Under the pieces are notes generated by a model that did not search any database, was not told the origin of the DNA, and saw nothing but the letters and a program-made list of their open reading frames with translations. A stretch of 63,102 nucleotides of DNA from Paracoccaceae bacterium (lineage in GTDB: Bacteria; Pseudomonadota; Alphaproteobacteria; Rhodobacterales; Rhodobacteraceae): positions 1 to 63,102 of the forward strand of contig JAIXSA010000160.1 in the NCBI GenBank assembly GCA_027484915.1, given 5' to 3'. This document shows, in pieces, positions 1 to 9,175 of this stretch. The translations under genes were made by a program, and so were the position numbers. The stretch's first letter is position 1. Every line of letters begins with the position of its first letter.

Positions 1-439
1 GACCGATGTCCGCGCGCTGCGCCAATGGCACGACCGAGGCGGTGTGGCTGACCAATGCACCAGGCAACCATACCACCCCGACCAGCACGACCGCGGCCGT
101 CGTCCCGGCCAGAAGGACACCCCGCAGGCGACCGGGCTTGGCGGTGGCCGCCTGTACGGCGTGCTGCACCGCACCAAGGGCCGCGATCATGTCTGGATCG
201 GTGAGTTCGAGGCTTTCGCTGGCATCCGGGCCGGGGGCGAAGATGGGTGGATCCTCGCCCTTGTTCATCCTCTCGACGGCAGGAAGCGACCAATGCGAAA
301 TCGCCGTGCCGCTTTTCGGGTCCGACAGGACGAGCGTTGCGTCGCCCAAGCGGACCAGCACCTCACGACGTTGGTCCTGCGGCGTTTCGCGCCACAGGCC
401 ACCGCATTCCAGCCGTTGATACTTTCTTAGCGCCGTCAT
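1..439 (-). CDS. Conserved membrane protein, N-terminal part (runs off left edge)
   Basis: The frame is open from an ATG at 437-439 on the minus strand to the window edge, giving 146 residues with no stop, so the 3' end is missing. The first ~100 residues are soluble and include a motif around SHWSLPAVERMN (48-59). A hydrophobic segment at about 106-130 looks like one membrane helix. From memory it resembles rhodobacterial proteins whose C-terminal part is an M48-type metalloprotease, but no HExxH motif lies in the visible part, so that is only a guess. It is divergent from the EamA gene, with 187 bp between them. Confidence 0.6.
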   Translation of the reverse strand, partial: MTALRKYQRLECGGLWRETPQDQRREVLVRLGDATLVLSDPKSGTAISHWSLPAVERMNKGEDPPIFAPGPDASESLELTDPDMIAALGAVQHAVQAATAKPGRLRGVLLAGTTAAVVLVGVVWLPGALVSHTASVVPLAQRADIG

Positions 440-626
440 CGGCTGAAATGGTCTCTGCCTGTTTTGCCGCCAGCTTATCCGGCCCCGGCGGCGGCGACAA
501 TCACCGATCCCGGCAGTGCACCCAGACGCACGCAAGCGACCGGGAATTGTCGCGAGGGGTCGCGTTCAAGCTGGCGCGGGGGGGCAATGTCGGGTCCTGT
601 CGGGAAAACGACAGCCGGACGAGCAG

Positions 627-1562
627 ATGACCGAAACTCCGAACCGAACCCTGGCCGCTTTTGGCGCTGTGCTGATCTATGCCAGCGTGATCGCCTTCAC
701 TGACAACTATGTCCGGGTGATCGCCCAGGATGCAGGGCTGTGGCAGTTCCATGCGACGCGCACGGCGATGGCCTTCGTGCTTCTGGCGCTAGCGGCGGTG
801 CCGTTGGGGCTGAAGCTTTGGCCTAAGCGGCCAAAAGCGGTGCTGGCCCGATCTGCGATCCACGGTGCGGCGATGGTGATCTATTTCGGCGCGCTGGCCT
901 TTCTGCCCGTGGCGCAAGTGGCCGCGGGCCTTTTCACCGCGCCGATCTTCGTGCTGTTGATCCAGCGCTTTGCCTACGGACGCCCGATCCTGGGGTTGCA
1001 GATTCTGGCCGTGGTGGTGGGCTTCGCGGGCGTCGTCCTTGTGCTGGGACCCGAGGCTCTGTCCGGGGCGACTTTTGCGGCCCTTCTGCCTGTGATCTCG
1101 GGCGCGCTTTACGCAATGGGCAACATCGCCACGCGGGAATGGTGCGAAGGCGAGACGCCCGAGACGATCCTTGCGGGGTTCTTCGGGATGCTGGGGGTGA
1201 TCGGGATCGTGGGGATGGCCGTTCTCTGGCTGGTGCCGCTGCCGGTGCCTGAGGGACCGGAGGGCTTTCTGCAACGCGGGCCGGTCTGGCCGACGGGCGA
1301 GTTCATGTGGTGGACCTTCGTCCAGGCGGCGGGGTCGCTTCTGGGTGTGGGGATGATTGTGAAAGCCTACCAGATTGCCGAAGCCTCGCGCGTTTCGGTG
1401 TTCGAATACGTGATCCTGCCCGCCTCGGCCGCCTGGGGCTTTTTCCTTTGGGGCGAGACGTTGAGCTGGCTCGCAGTGGCAGGAATGGCTCTGATCGTTC
1501 TCGCGGGAATGCTGATCGCGCGCGCGCCGCAGCCTCAATCACCCATCGCGGCGCGCCAGTGA
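627..1562 (+). CDS. EamA/DMT-family transporter
   Basis: The 311-residue product is almost entirely hydrophobic, with about ten predicted membrane helices in two repeated halves, as in the EamA (DUF6) branch of the drug/metabolite transporters. These are inner-membrane permeases, usually exporters of amino acids or other small metabolites; the substrate cannot be read from sequence. The ATG at 627 gives MTETPNRTLAAFG and places the first helix near residue 10. A longer in-frame reading upstream adds a hydrophilic, compositionally odd stretch and was not used. The 3' end overlaps the convergent thymidine kinase gene by 28 bp. Confidence 0.9.
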   Translation: MTETPNRTLAAFGAVLIYASVIAFTDNYVRVIAQDAGLWQFHATRTAMAFVLLALAAVPLGLKLWPKRPKAVLARSAIHGAAMVIYFGALAFLPVAQVAAGLFTAPIFVLLIQRFAYGRPILGLQILAVVVGFAGVVLVLGPEALSGATFAALLPVISGALYAMGNIATREWCEGETPETILAGFFGMLGVIGIVGMAVLWLVPLPVPEGPEGFLQRGPVWPTGEFMWWTFVQAAGSLLGVGMIVKAYQIAEASRVSVFEYVILPASAAWGFFLWGETLSWLAVAGMALIVLAGMLIARAPQPQSPIAARQ

Positions 1563-2113
1563 CGGCGGCAGAGGCTGACGTAGGTCTCATTCCCGCCGAT
1601 CACCACTTGCTCACCGTCCCTCAGTGCGCGACCGTCAGGGCCGCGGCGGATGACCATCGTCGCCTTCTTTCCGCAGTGGCAGATCGTGCGGACCTCGCGC
1701 ATTTCGTCGGCCCAGGCCAGAAGGGCGGCCGAACCGGGGAAAAGGTTGCCCTGAAAATCGACGCGGAGCCCGTAACACATGACCGGCACGCCAAGGTCAT
1801 CGACGGCGCGGGCCAGTTGCCACACCTGCGGCTTGGACAGAAACTGCGCCTCGTCGATGAAGACGCAGGCCACGGGACCTTGCGCGAAGCGGGCCTTCAG
1901 CTTTTCGAACAAATCCTCATCGGGGGCGAAGGTATCGGCAGGCTCGCCAATGCCTATGCGGCTGGCGATGCGGCCCTCTCCGGCACGGTTGTCGAATTGC
2001 GCGGTGATCAAGTAGGTCTGCATTCCGCCTTCGCGATAGTTGTGCGAGGCTTGCAGGAGCGAGGTCGATTTCCCCGCATTCATGGTCGAATAGTGGAAGT
2101 AGAGCTTGGCCAT
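1535..2113 (-). CDS. tdk: Thymidine kinase (type II)
   Basis: The 192-residue protein is full length for a bacterial type II thymidine kinase, which makes dTMP from thymidine and ATP in the salvage pathway. The P-loop MNAGKST lies at 11-17, the FIDEAQF segment carries the catalytic Glu at 88, and a zinc site is formed by Cys145, Cys147, Cys182 and His185. The lasso segment NETYVSLCRRHW is present near the C-terminus. It is convergent with the EamA gene and the two coding ends overlap by 28 bp. Confidence 0.97.
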   Translation of the reverse strand: MAKLYFHYSTMNAGKSTSLLQASHNYREGGMQTYLITAQFDNRAGEGRIASRIGIGEPADTFAPDEDLFEKLKARFAQGPVACVFIDEAQFLSKPQVWQLARAVDDLGVPVMCYGLRVDFQGNLFPGSAALLAWADEMREVRTICHCGKKATMVIRRGPDGRALRDGEQVVIGGNETYVSLCRRHWRAAMGD

Positions 2114-2488
2114 GACGCGATCCCCTAGCCGATCACCGGGCCGCGCTGCAAGCCTGTTGGCGGGCAGACACGACCCGGCTTACCGGGGAACCGTTCACCG
2201 GGCGGGACCACAGGCCCAAACCATTCACTCATGCACTGCCGCGGACAGGTCCGCGGATAGAAGAACGCGGGCCCGCCGCGTTTCGTCGGCGTTGCCGTCA
2301 CCCGCAAGGATGATGCGGCGGACCCCACACCTGCCGATGCTGGGGACATCGGTCACTCATTAACATTCCGGATGGTCCGGAACTGCTTTATCCATGACAA
2401 ATGGTTGTCGCCCGATTAATGGGAAAAAATCTTCGGGGTTCCCCGAGGGTTCCCGGGTATTGAACTGGGCAGGACAGTGGAGTTGGTG
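2114..2488. other. Intergenic region between tdk and the 2489 gene
   Basis: This 375-bp stretch holds no convincing gene; short open frames here lack family features. It must contain the promoters of the divergent tdk and 2489 genes. The part from about 2355 to 2450 is AT-richer than its surroundings. I see no clear operator or RNA. Confidence 0.5.
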
Positions 2489-2941
2489 ATGTCGGTTGCG
2501 TCCTATTTGAAGAAGCACAGCGAAGCCTTGGTGAAGGACGTAGGCATCGAGGCGGCTTGCGAGATCACGGGGAAGTCGAAGGCTACGCTCGGGCGCTACT
2601 ATTCAGACAACGACGAGCACGAAGACCGTTTCATGCCCCTTGACGTCGTGGCGGCGCTGGAGGCTTCCAGCCGGTTTCCGCATGTCACGGCGGCGCTGGC
2701 AGACCTGCGCGGGATCACGCTGTCCTATGACGGCGAGAAGCGGAACGCGACCTCGTCCGGGGTGAACCAGGACGTGGTCGCGTTGGCGCAGCGGTTCGGG
2801 ATGCTGATGGCGGAATACAATCAGGCCATCGGGGACGGCAAGATTTCCGTCAACGAGGCCAAGCGGCTTCTGCGCGAGACGCTGGCGATCCAGCAGGTGC
2901 TGCTGGAGATGAAGCTGAACCTGGAAGAAGAGGCGGGGTGA
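2489..2941 (+). CDS. Hypothetical small protein, possible HTH regulator
   Basis: The product has 150 residues from the ATG at 2489, which was preferred over an in-frame GTG 12 bp upstream. The N-terminal half (about 5-45) contains EAACEITGKSKATLGRYYSD, which reads like a helix-turn-helix of the kind seen in phage-type regulators, followed by a second helical part ending in an acidic coiled region (EMKLNLEEEAG). I do not recognise a named family. It probably binds DNA, but partner and target are unknown. It is convergent with the DEAD-box helicase gene across a hairpin at 2943-2963. Confidence 0.75.
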   Translation: MSVASYLKKHSEALVKDVGIEAACEITGKSKATLGRYYSDNDEHEDRFMPLDVVAALEASSRFPHVTAALADLRGITLSYDGEKRNATSSGVNQDVVALAQRFGMLMAEYNQAIGDGKISVNEAKRLLRETLAIQQVLLEMKLNLEEEAG

Positions 2942-2942
2942 G

Positions 2943-2963
2943 GGGGTCGGACCAACCGACCCC
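2943..2963. terminator. GC-rich hairpin between convergent genes
   Basis: A perfect 8-bp stem (GGGGTCGG/CCGACCCC) with a 5-nt loop lies immediately after the stop of the 2489 gene and before the 3' end of the helicase gene. It could end transcription from both sides. There is no strong T-run. Confidence 0.5.
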
Positions 2964-2975
2964 GCCAATCCCCTG

Positions 2976-4334
2976 CTAGCGCGCGTCGCGGCGCGGGGCG
3001 AAGGTGCCGCCCTGCGGTTTTGCGGGACGCTGGCCCGTCGGTTTGCCCTGACCGCCCGGACGACCCTGACCTGCAGGCTTGGCCGACCCGCCGGGGCGCT
3101 GGCCTTGCGGCTTGGCCGTCAGCTTCTGTCCTTGCCGTCCGCCGTTGCCGGGGCGCTGGCCACGGTTCTGTCCAGGCTTCGGTGCTGCGGCCACGATATC
3201 CGCAGCCCAGGGCGCGCCACCCACGACGGGAAGCGGGGCCTTCAGCATCTTTTCGATCGCCTGCAGCTCTCCCATCTCGGCCGGGGCGCAGAAGCTGATC
3301 GAGGACCCGTTGGCCCCCGCCCGCGCGGTGCGGCCGATGCGGTGGACATAGTTTTCCGGCACGTTCGGCAGGTCGAAGTTGTAGACGTGGCGCACGGTCG
3401 GGATGTCGATCCCGCGCGCGGCGACGTCGGTGGCGACCAGAACGTCAAGCTCGCCATTGCGGAACTCGGTCAGGGTGCGGTCGCGCTGGTTCTGGCTTTT
3501 GTTGCCGTGGATCGAGCCGACCTTGAAGCCCCAGACCGCCAGAAGCTTCGAGAGCTTTTCCGAGCCGTGCTTGGTGCGACCGAAGACCAGAGCCTGCTCG
3601 CCCGGGTGTTTCTTGAGGTACTCTTCCAGCACGCGGGCCTTGTCGCCGTTCGGGATGAAGTGGACGCCCTGGCTGATCCGTTCGACCGGCTTGCCGGGGG
3701 GGGCGACCTGGACCTTGATCGGATCGCGCAGGTAGGTGTCGGCGATTTCCGAGATGTCCTTGGGCATCGTGGCGCTGAACAGAAGCGTCTGGCGCTTCAG
3801 CGGAATGTGCTTGGCGATCTTCCGCAGGGAATGGATGAACCCCATGTCCAGCATGTGGTCGGCTTCGTCCAGAACCAGATAGCCGCACTTTTCAAGGCTG
3901 ACGTCACCGCGTTCCAGAAGGTCGATCAGGCGGCCCGGTGTCGCCACCAGCACGTCCGTGCCCTTGGACAACGCCTGGGCCTGTTTGAACAGCGAGGCAC
4001 CACCGACGACCATCGTGATCTTGACGGCAGTGCCCTTGGTGAAGACCTCGAAGTTGTCCTTGATCTGGCCGATCAGCTCACGCGTTGGCGCAAGGATCAG
4101 CGCGCGGACGTTCTTCGGCCCCGGCGGGTGGCCGAGGTCCAGAAGCCGGTGGAGGAGCGGCAGGCCGAAGGCGGCGGTCTTGCCGGTGCCGGTCTGGGCA
4201 AGGCCCATCAGGTCGCGGCCCTGCATGATGTGCGGGATGGCCTGCGCCTGGATCGGCGTCGGCGTCTTCAGCGTGGTCTTTTCCAGCGCCTTAAGGATTT
4301 TCGGCGAAAGGCCGAGGTCGGCAAAAGTGGTCAT
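2976..4334 (-). CDS. DEAD-box ATP-dependent RNA helicase (RhlE-like)
   Basis: This 452-residue protein has the full DEAD-box core: Q motif (TPTPIQAQ, 24-31), Walker A AQTGTGKT (46-53), PTREL (83-87), DEAD (156-159), SAT (187-189) and the HRIGRTARAG motif of the second RecA domain. These enzymes unwind short RNA duplexes in ribosome assembly, RNA decay or cold adaptation. The last ~75 residues form a low-complexity basic tail rich in Gly, Gln, Pro, Lys and Arg, as usual for RhlE-type members. The ATG at 4334 begins MTTFADLGLS, the expected start of the Q-motif region. Confidence 0.95.
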   Translation of the reverse strand: MTTFADLGLSPKILKALEKTTLKTPTPIQAQAIPHIMQGRDLMGLAQTGTGKTAAFGLPLLHRLLDLGHPPGPKNVRALILAPTRELIGQIKDNFEVFTKGTAVKITMVVGGASLFKQAQALSKGTDVLVATPGRLIDLLERGDVSLEKCGYLVLDEADHMLDMGFIHSLRKIAKHIPLKRQTLLFSATMPKDISEIADTYLRDPIKVQVAPPGKPVERISQGVHFIPNGDKARVLEEYLKKHPGEQALVFGRTKHGSEKLSKLLAVWGFKVGSIHGNKSQNQRDRTLTEFRNGELDVLVATDVAARGIDIPTVRHVYNFDLPNVPENYVHRIGRTARAGANGSSISFCAPAEMGELQAIEKMLKAPLPVVGGAPWAADIVAAAPKPGQNRGQRPGNGGRQGQKLTAKPQGQRPGGSAKPAGQGRPGGQGKPTGQRPAKPQGGTFAPRRDAR

Positions 4335-4675
4335 GGGAATCCCATTCGTTCAGAGGGCCTGCGACCCTCGTCCCGAGCTGATGCCCGTGACCGTGCCGCA
4401 AGCGGCGCCCCTGCGTGACTAATGGGAACCAGAGTATCCGGGCCTTTCGGTGCTCACGCGGCACGGGCTTCGGATCTGGGGGACATGGGGGCATTCGGGA
4501 GGGAAGTCAAGCCAAAGCGGTTGCAAGACCGGGCTGGACCTTGTTTGGCGGCAGGCGTATGACTTCGCGCGTCTGCGTACAGAGTCTTCCCCACCCTTCG
4601 ACAGCCGGGCTGACATGCGGGCTGTGAGGGAAGAAGTTTCCTCTGATCAACCACTTATCCGGAAGCCATCACGTC
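4335..4675. other. Intergenic region between helicase and RND pump genes
   Basis: This 341-bp divergent spacer must carry promoters for both sides. I see no gene with family features, no TetR-type repressor gene and no clear palindromic operator. Confidence 0.5.
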
Positions 4676-5773
4676 ATGCCGAAAGTTCATCGTATTGCTG
4701 CCCTCTGTGTCATGGCTGGTGCCGTCGCATGGATTGCGACTGGCGAGTTCTCCTCGGTGGGCAGTGCCCAGACAGCCGAGGGTAAGGAATCCCCGACACC
4801 AGAGGTCTCTGCGGCAGAAAACGCTCCGCTGATCCGGACGGTTTCGGCGGTCGAACCCGTGTTCATCGACCACGCCCGCGCCATCCGCCTTTCCGGGATA
4901 ACCGAGGCAGACAAGCGCGTCGATCTTGCGGCGCGGGCCGACGGGGTGATCGCCTCTCTGGCCATGACCAAGGGCGGAATGGTCGGTGCCGGGTCCGAGG
5001 TGATGACGCTTGAAGGCCCTGAAGCCGTGGCCCAGGAAGAGATCGCCCGTATCGCGCTGGACCAGAAGGAGCGGGATCTGGAGGTCGCACAGAAGCTGTT
5101 CGAAGGGGGCAGCACCTCGGAGTCGAACCTGACCAACGCGCGGTCGGCCCGTGATGCTGCAGCGGCCGAGCTGGCGCGCGCGCAGGCCACGGCGGACCGG
5201 TTGCGCCTGAAAGCGCCCTTCGCGGGCGTGGTGGATACCGTTTCGGTTGAGCTGGGCGAATGGGTGCAGACCGGGACCCCGGTCGCGACGATCCTGTCGC
5301 TGGACCCTATCCTTGTGAAGGCTGAAGTCAGCGAAATCGACCTTGCGGCGGTGGCCGTCGGCTCGACTGCCAAGGTGCGGCTGGTCAACGGAACCGAGAT
5401 GGATGGCACGGTGCGGTTGGTGGCGCGTGAAGCATCGGCCCAGACCCGGACTTTCCCGGTCGAGATTGCCCTGCCCAACCCGCAGATGACGTTGCCTTCG
5501 GGCATGACCGCCGAGGTACAGCTTTATGCCGCCCCGGTTCGGGCGGTCGTGGTGCCCCGGTCGATCATCACGCTGTCGGACACGGGCGAACTTGGTCTGC
5601 GGGTCGTGGGCAAGGACAACGTGGCGCAGTTCGCAGCCGTGCAGATCATCGACGACACGCCCGACGGGCTGGTCGTGACGGGCGTGCCCGAGGGGGTGCG
5701 CATCATCACCGCCGGGCAGGACCTGGTCCGCGACGGCGAGACGGTCGAGGTTGTTGCCGGGGTTGGCCAATGA
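4676..5773 (+). CDS. RND efflux pump periplasmic adaptor subunit
   Basis: The 365-residue protein begins with a basic n-region and a hydrophobic stretch (about 6-31), consistent with export and a membrane anchor. It then shows the HlyD/AcrA layout: a lipoyl-like half (KGGMVGAGSEVMTLEG), a helical hairpin with a coiled coil (about 120-165), the second lipoyl half (LKAPFAGVVDTVSVELGEWV) and beta-barrel domains. Adaptors link the inner-membrane pump to an outer-membrane channel. Its stop overlaps the start of the permease gene by 4 bp (ATGA), so the two are co-translated. No TolC-type gene is adjacent, so a channel encoded elsewhere is probably used. Confidence 0.93.
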   Translation: MPKVHRIAALCVMAGAVAWIATGEFSSVGSAQTAEGKESPTPEVSAAENAPLIRTVSAVEPVFIDHARAIRLSGITEADKRVDLAARADGVIASLAMTKGGMVGAGSEVMTLEGPEAVAQEEIARIALDQKERDLEVAQKLFEGGSTSESNLTNARSARDAAAAELARAQATADRLRLKAPFAGVVDTVSVELGEWVQTGTPVATILSLDPILVKAEVSEIDLAAVAVGSTAKVRLVNGTEMDGTVRLVAREASAQTRTFPVEIALPNPQMTLPSGMTAEVQLYAAPVRAVVVPRSIITLSDTGELGLRVVGKDNVAQFAAVQIIDDTPDGLVVTGVPEGVRIITAGQDLVRDGETVEVVAGVGQ

Positions 5774-8700
5774 AGATCGTCGAAACCGCCATTGCCAATG
5801 CACGGCTGACGATCTCGGTCCTGCTGTTCCTCATGCTTGCGGGGACGATGGCCTATGTCTCGATCCCCAAGGAAGCCGAGCCGGATATCCAGATCCCGAT
5901 CCTTTACGTCTCGATGCACTATTCGGGCATTTCGCCCGAGGACAGCGAGCGGCTTTTGCTGCGGCCGATGGAAACCTCGCTGAAATCGATCACCGGGATC
6001 AAGAAGATGACCTCAACCGCCTATCAGGGCGGGGGCAACGTGCTGATCGAATTTCAGGCCGGTGCGGACTTGAAGAAGGCGCTGGACGACGTCCGGAACA
6101 AGGTCGACATGGCGCGTCCCGAACTGCCGGACGGTGCCGACGAGCCCACGGTGAACGAGGTCAACCTGTCCGAATTCCCGATCCTGGTCATCACCCTGTC
6201 CGGTGACGTACCCGAGCGCGTTCTGGCCAAGGCCGCGCGGGAACTTCGCGACCGTATCGAGGAGCTTCCTCCGGTCCTGAACGCCGAACTGCAGGGCGTC
6301 CGGGACGACTTGGTCGAGGTGGTGATCGACCCCGGAAAGCTCGCGACCTATGGCTTGCGCCCGGACATCCTGATCGCGGGCTTTGCCGCAGGCAACCAGC
6401 TGGTGGCGGCGGGCTCGCTGGAAGGCGCCGAAGGGCGTTACGCCATCAAGGTGCCGTCTTTGCTGGAGACGATCGAGGATGTGGCGAACCTGCCCGTCGT
6501 GTCGACCGGCACTGCCACGGTCCGCGTGCGAGACATCGCCAGCATCCTGCCGACGCTGAAGGAACCCGAGACGGTCACCCGCCTGAACGGCGCGCCGGCC
6601 ATCGCCATCGAGGTGTCCAAGCGGTCCGGCGCGAACCTTATCGAGACGGTCGACCAGGTGAAGGCCGTCACCGAAGAGTTCAGGGCGCTGCTTCCCGAAG
6701 GGACCGAGGTCAGCTTCAGCCAGGACAAGTCCAAGGACATTCGGCAACTGCTGTTCGACCTGCAGAACTCGGTCCTGACGGCGGTGATCCTGGTGTTCAT
6801 CGTCATCCTTTATGCGCTGTCGGTCCGCGCCTCGATCCTGATCGGCTTGGCGATCCCGGCGTCCTTCCTGATGGGGATGCTGGCACTGTCGCTGTGGGGC
6901 TTCACGGTCAACATCGTGGTCCTCTTCTCGCTGATCCTTGCCGTCGGGATGCTGGTCGACGACGCGATCATCGTCACCGAGTATGCCGAGCGGCGTATGT
7001 CCGAGGGGATGGAAAAGCGTGAAGCCTTCGCCTTGGCATCGCACAAGATGGCTGGACCGGTCATCGCCGCCACCACGACGCGCATCGCGGCCTTCTCGCC
7101 CTTGCTGTTCTGGCCGGGGATCGTCGGCGAGTTCATGAAATACATGCCGATCACGTTGATCGTGACGCTGTCAGCCTCGCTCGTCTATGCGCTGATCTTC
7201 GTGCCGACGCTGGGTGCGATCATCGCCAAGCCCTTCAAACACCCTCCCGAGCACAAGGACGGGGCCTACATGTGGGTCGTGGGCAAGGCCGTGCGGCATC
7301 CGTGGATCATGCTGACCCTGGCGATCGGGCTTCTTGGCGCTGTGCCCTACGCCTATGTCCAGTACGGCAAGGGCGTGATCTTCTTCCCGGACGTCGAACC
7401 GGAATTCGGCCTTCTCTACGTCAAGGCGCGCGGGAACCTGTCGATTGCCGAGAAGGACGCCTTGGTCGCGCAGGCCGAGGAACGCATCCTTGGCTGGCCG
7501 GGGATCGAGACGGTCTATACCCGCACCGGCGCGGGCGGTGGCATGGGGAACGAGGTCGACGCCGACGTGATCGGGGTAATCCAATATGAATTCGTCGACT
7601 GGCGCGAACGCAAGAACGCGAACGCGATCCTGGCCGACCTGCGTCAGGCGATGGTGGGAATCCCGGGCGTGGATATCCAGGTCTCGGTCCCGCAGGCCGG
7701 GCCGCCCACGGGCAAGGCGATCCAGATCCAGCTGTCTGCCGACGATCCGACTTACCTGAACGACGTTGCGCAGCGGGTGGCCGAGCAGCTTGCCAAGGTG
7801 CCCGATGTCATCGACATCTCGAACGGACTGCCGCCGCCGGGCGTGGACTGGGAGCTGCAGGTCGACCGCGCCGCTGCCTCGCGCTATGGCATCGCGCCGT
7901 CCACCGTGGGGGCGATGGTGCAGTTGGTGACCGGGGGCCTTAAGCTTTCGGACTACCGGCCCGCAGGGGCCGATGACGCTGTGGACATCGTCCTGCGCCT
8001 GCCGGCGGATCAGCGGACGATCTCGGCGCTGGACCAACTGCGCATCCAGACGGCCGAGGGGTCGGTCCCGATCTCGAACTTCGTCACCCGCAAGCCCGCG
8101 CCCACCACGGGCACCCTGACGCGGCTGGATGGCGCGCGGACGGTGACCGTCCAGGCGGGCATCCGTGAAGGCGTGCAGCCCGACAAGATCTATGCCCAGG
8201 TTACCGCAGCGATGGAGGCAGCGAACCTTGACCAGTACGGCATCCGCTGGAAGCTGGCGGGTGAGGATGCCGAGCAGGCCGAGGCCGGGGCGTTCCTTTC
8301 CAAGGCCTTCGCGGCGGCGATCTTCCTGATCTTCATCGTCCTTCTGGCACAGTTCAACAACTTCACTTCGGTCTGGCTGGTGCTGTCAGCCGTCGTGATG
8401 TCCACGATCGGCGTGCTTCTGGGCCTGATGATCATGGCGCAGCCCTTCACGATGGTGATGACCGGGATCGGCATCATCGCGCTGGCAGGGGTCGTGGTGA
8501 ACAACAACATCGTGCTGATCGACACCTACGACACCTTGCGACGTGAGGGGCGACCGAAGATCCAGGCGATCCTGCAGACCTGCCGCGAACGCGCGCGCCC
8601 CGTGGTCCTGACAGCGCTTACGGCGATCCTTGGCGTCCTGCCCATCGCTTTCGGTCTGAACATGGAGCTTCTGAATCACGAGGTCACGATCGGCGCGCCA

Positions 8701-8913
8701 TCGACCCAGTGGTGGATCGCGCTGTCCTCGGCCATCGTCTATGGGCTTGCCTTCGCCACCGTGCTGACGCTGATCATCATTCCGTCAATGCTGATGCTGG
8801 TGACGCGGGACGACAACCCGAAGCCCTGGTTCTGGCAGCGTCAGAAGCGGCGTGAGTGGTATACCCGCTTCCGGCCGGCAAAGCCGCGCGGGCGGGCCCA
8901 GCCGGCAGAGTAG
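5770..8913 (+). CDS. RND efflux pump permease (AcrB/MexB superfamily)
   Basis: The 1047-residue product has the expected length and repeat layout of a proton-driven RND pump: one N-terminal helix, a large periplasmic loop (about 35-330), a cluster of helices, a second long loop (about 555-855) and a second helix cluster. The transmembrane segment with VGMLVDDAIIVTEYAERR resembles the helix 4 proton-relay region. The C-terminus is basic (QRQKRREWYTRF). Substrate is unknown; adaptor-permease pairs without a local outer-membrane gene are common in Rhodobacterales. Confidence 0.95.
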   Translation: MKIVETAIANARLTISVLLFLMLAGTMAYVSIPKEAEPDIQIPILYVSMHYSGISPEDSERLLLRPMETSLKSITGIKKMTSTAYQGGGNVLIEFQAGADLKKALDDVRNKVDMARPELPDGADEPTVNEVNLSEFPILVITLSGDVPERVLAKAARELRDRIEELPPVLNAELQGVRDDLVEVVIDPGKLATYGLRPDILIAGFAAGNQLVAAGSLEGAEGRYAIKVPSLLETIEDVANLPVVSTGTATVRVRDIASILPTLKEPETVTRLNGAPAIAIEVSKRSGANLIETVDQVKAVTEEFRALLPEGTEVSFSQDKSKDIRQLLFDLQNSVLTAVILVFIVILYALSVRASILIGLAIPASFLMGMLALSLWGFTVNIVVLFSLILAVGMLVDDAIIVTEYAERRMSEGMEKREAFALASHKMAGPVIAATTTRIAAFSPLLFWPGIVGEFMKYMPITLIVTLSASLVYALIFVPTLGAIIAKPFKHPPEHKDGAYMWVVGKAVRHPWIMLTLAIGLLGAVPYAYVQYGKGVIFFPDVEPEFGLLYVKARGNLSIAEKDALVAQAEERILGWPGIETVYTRTGAGGGMGNEVDADVIGVIQYEFVDWRERKNANAILADLRQAMVGIPGVDIQVSVPQAGPPTGKAIQIQLSADDPTYLNDVAQRVAEQLAKVPDVIDISNGLPPPGVDWELQVDRAAASRYGIAPSTVGAMVQLVTGGLKLSDYRPAGADDAVDIVLRLPADQRTISALDQLRIQTAEGSVPISNFVTRKPAPTTGTLTRLDGARTVTVQAGIREGVQPDKIYAQVTAAMEAANLDQYGIRWKLAGEDAEQAEAGAFLSKAFAAAIFLIFIVLLAQFNNFTSVWLVLSAVVMSTIGVLLGLMIMAQPFTMVMTGIGIIALAGVVVNNNIVLIDTYDTLRREGRPKIQAILQTCRERARPVVLTALTAILGVLPIAFGLNMELLNHEVTIGAPSTQWWIALSSAIVYGLAFATVLTLIIIPSMLMLVTRDDNPKPWFWQRQKRREWYTRFRPAKPRGRAQPAE

Positions 8914-9175
8914 GTCAGGACATCGCTGTCGGTCAGGCAATCCAGACGCTTGTTTGGCTTCTGGAACCCTGCGGCGTCACGCTGGGACTTGCTGCGCAGC
9001 GGGATCCCCAAGCGGCGATCGGCAGGTTCACCACGGCGGGCTATCCTGTCGTGATCTGCGCGCGGGTGGCAACAGGGGGGCCGCCCGAATAACGTCGGCG
9101 CCTGGGCGCGGGACCTGACGCAGGCGAAGCCCGCCATCAGGTCGAAGGCACCGTCATCCCTGGTCGAACGTCTGC

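Noticed and set aside
4335-4675. TetR-type repressor gene or operator for the RND pump
   Set aside because: No frame in the spacer encodes a TetR protein and no clear palindrome was found.
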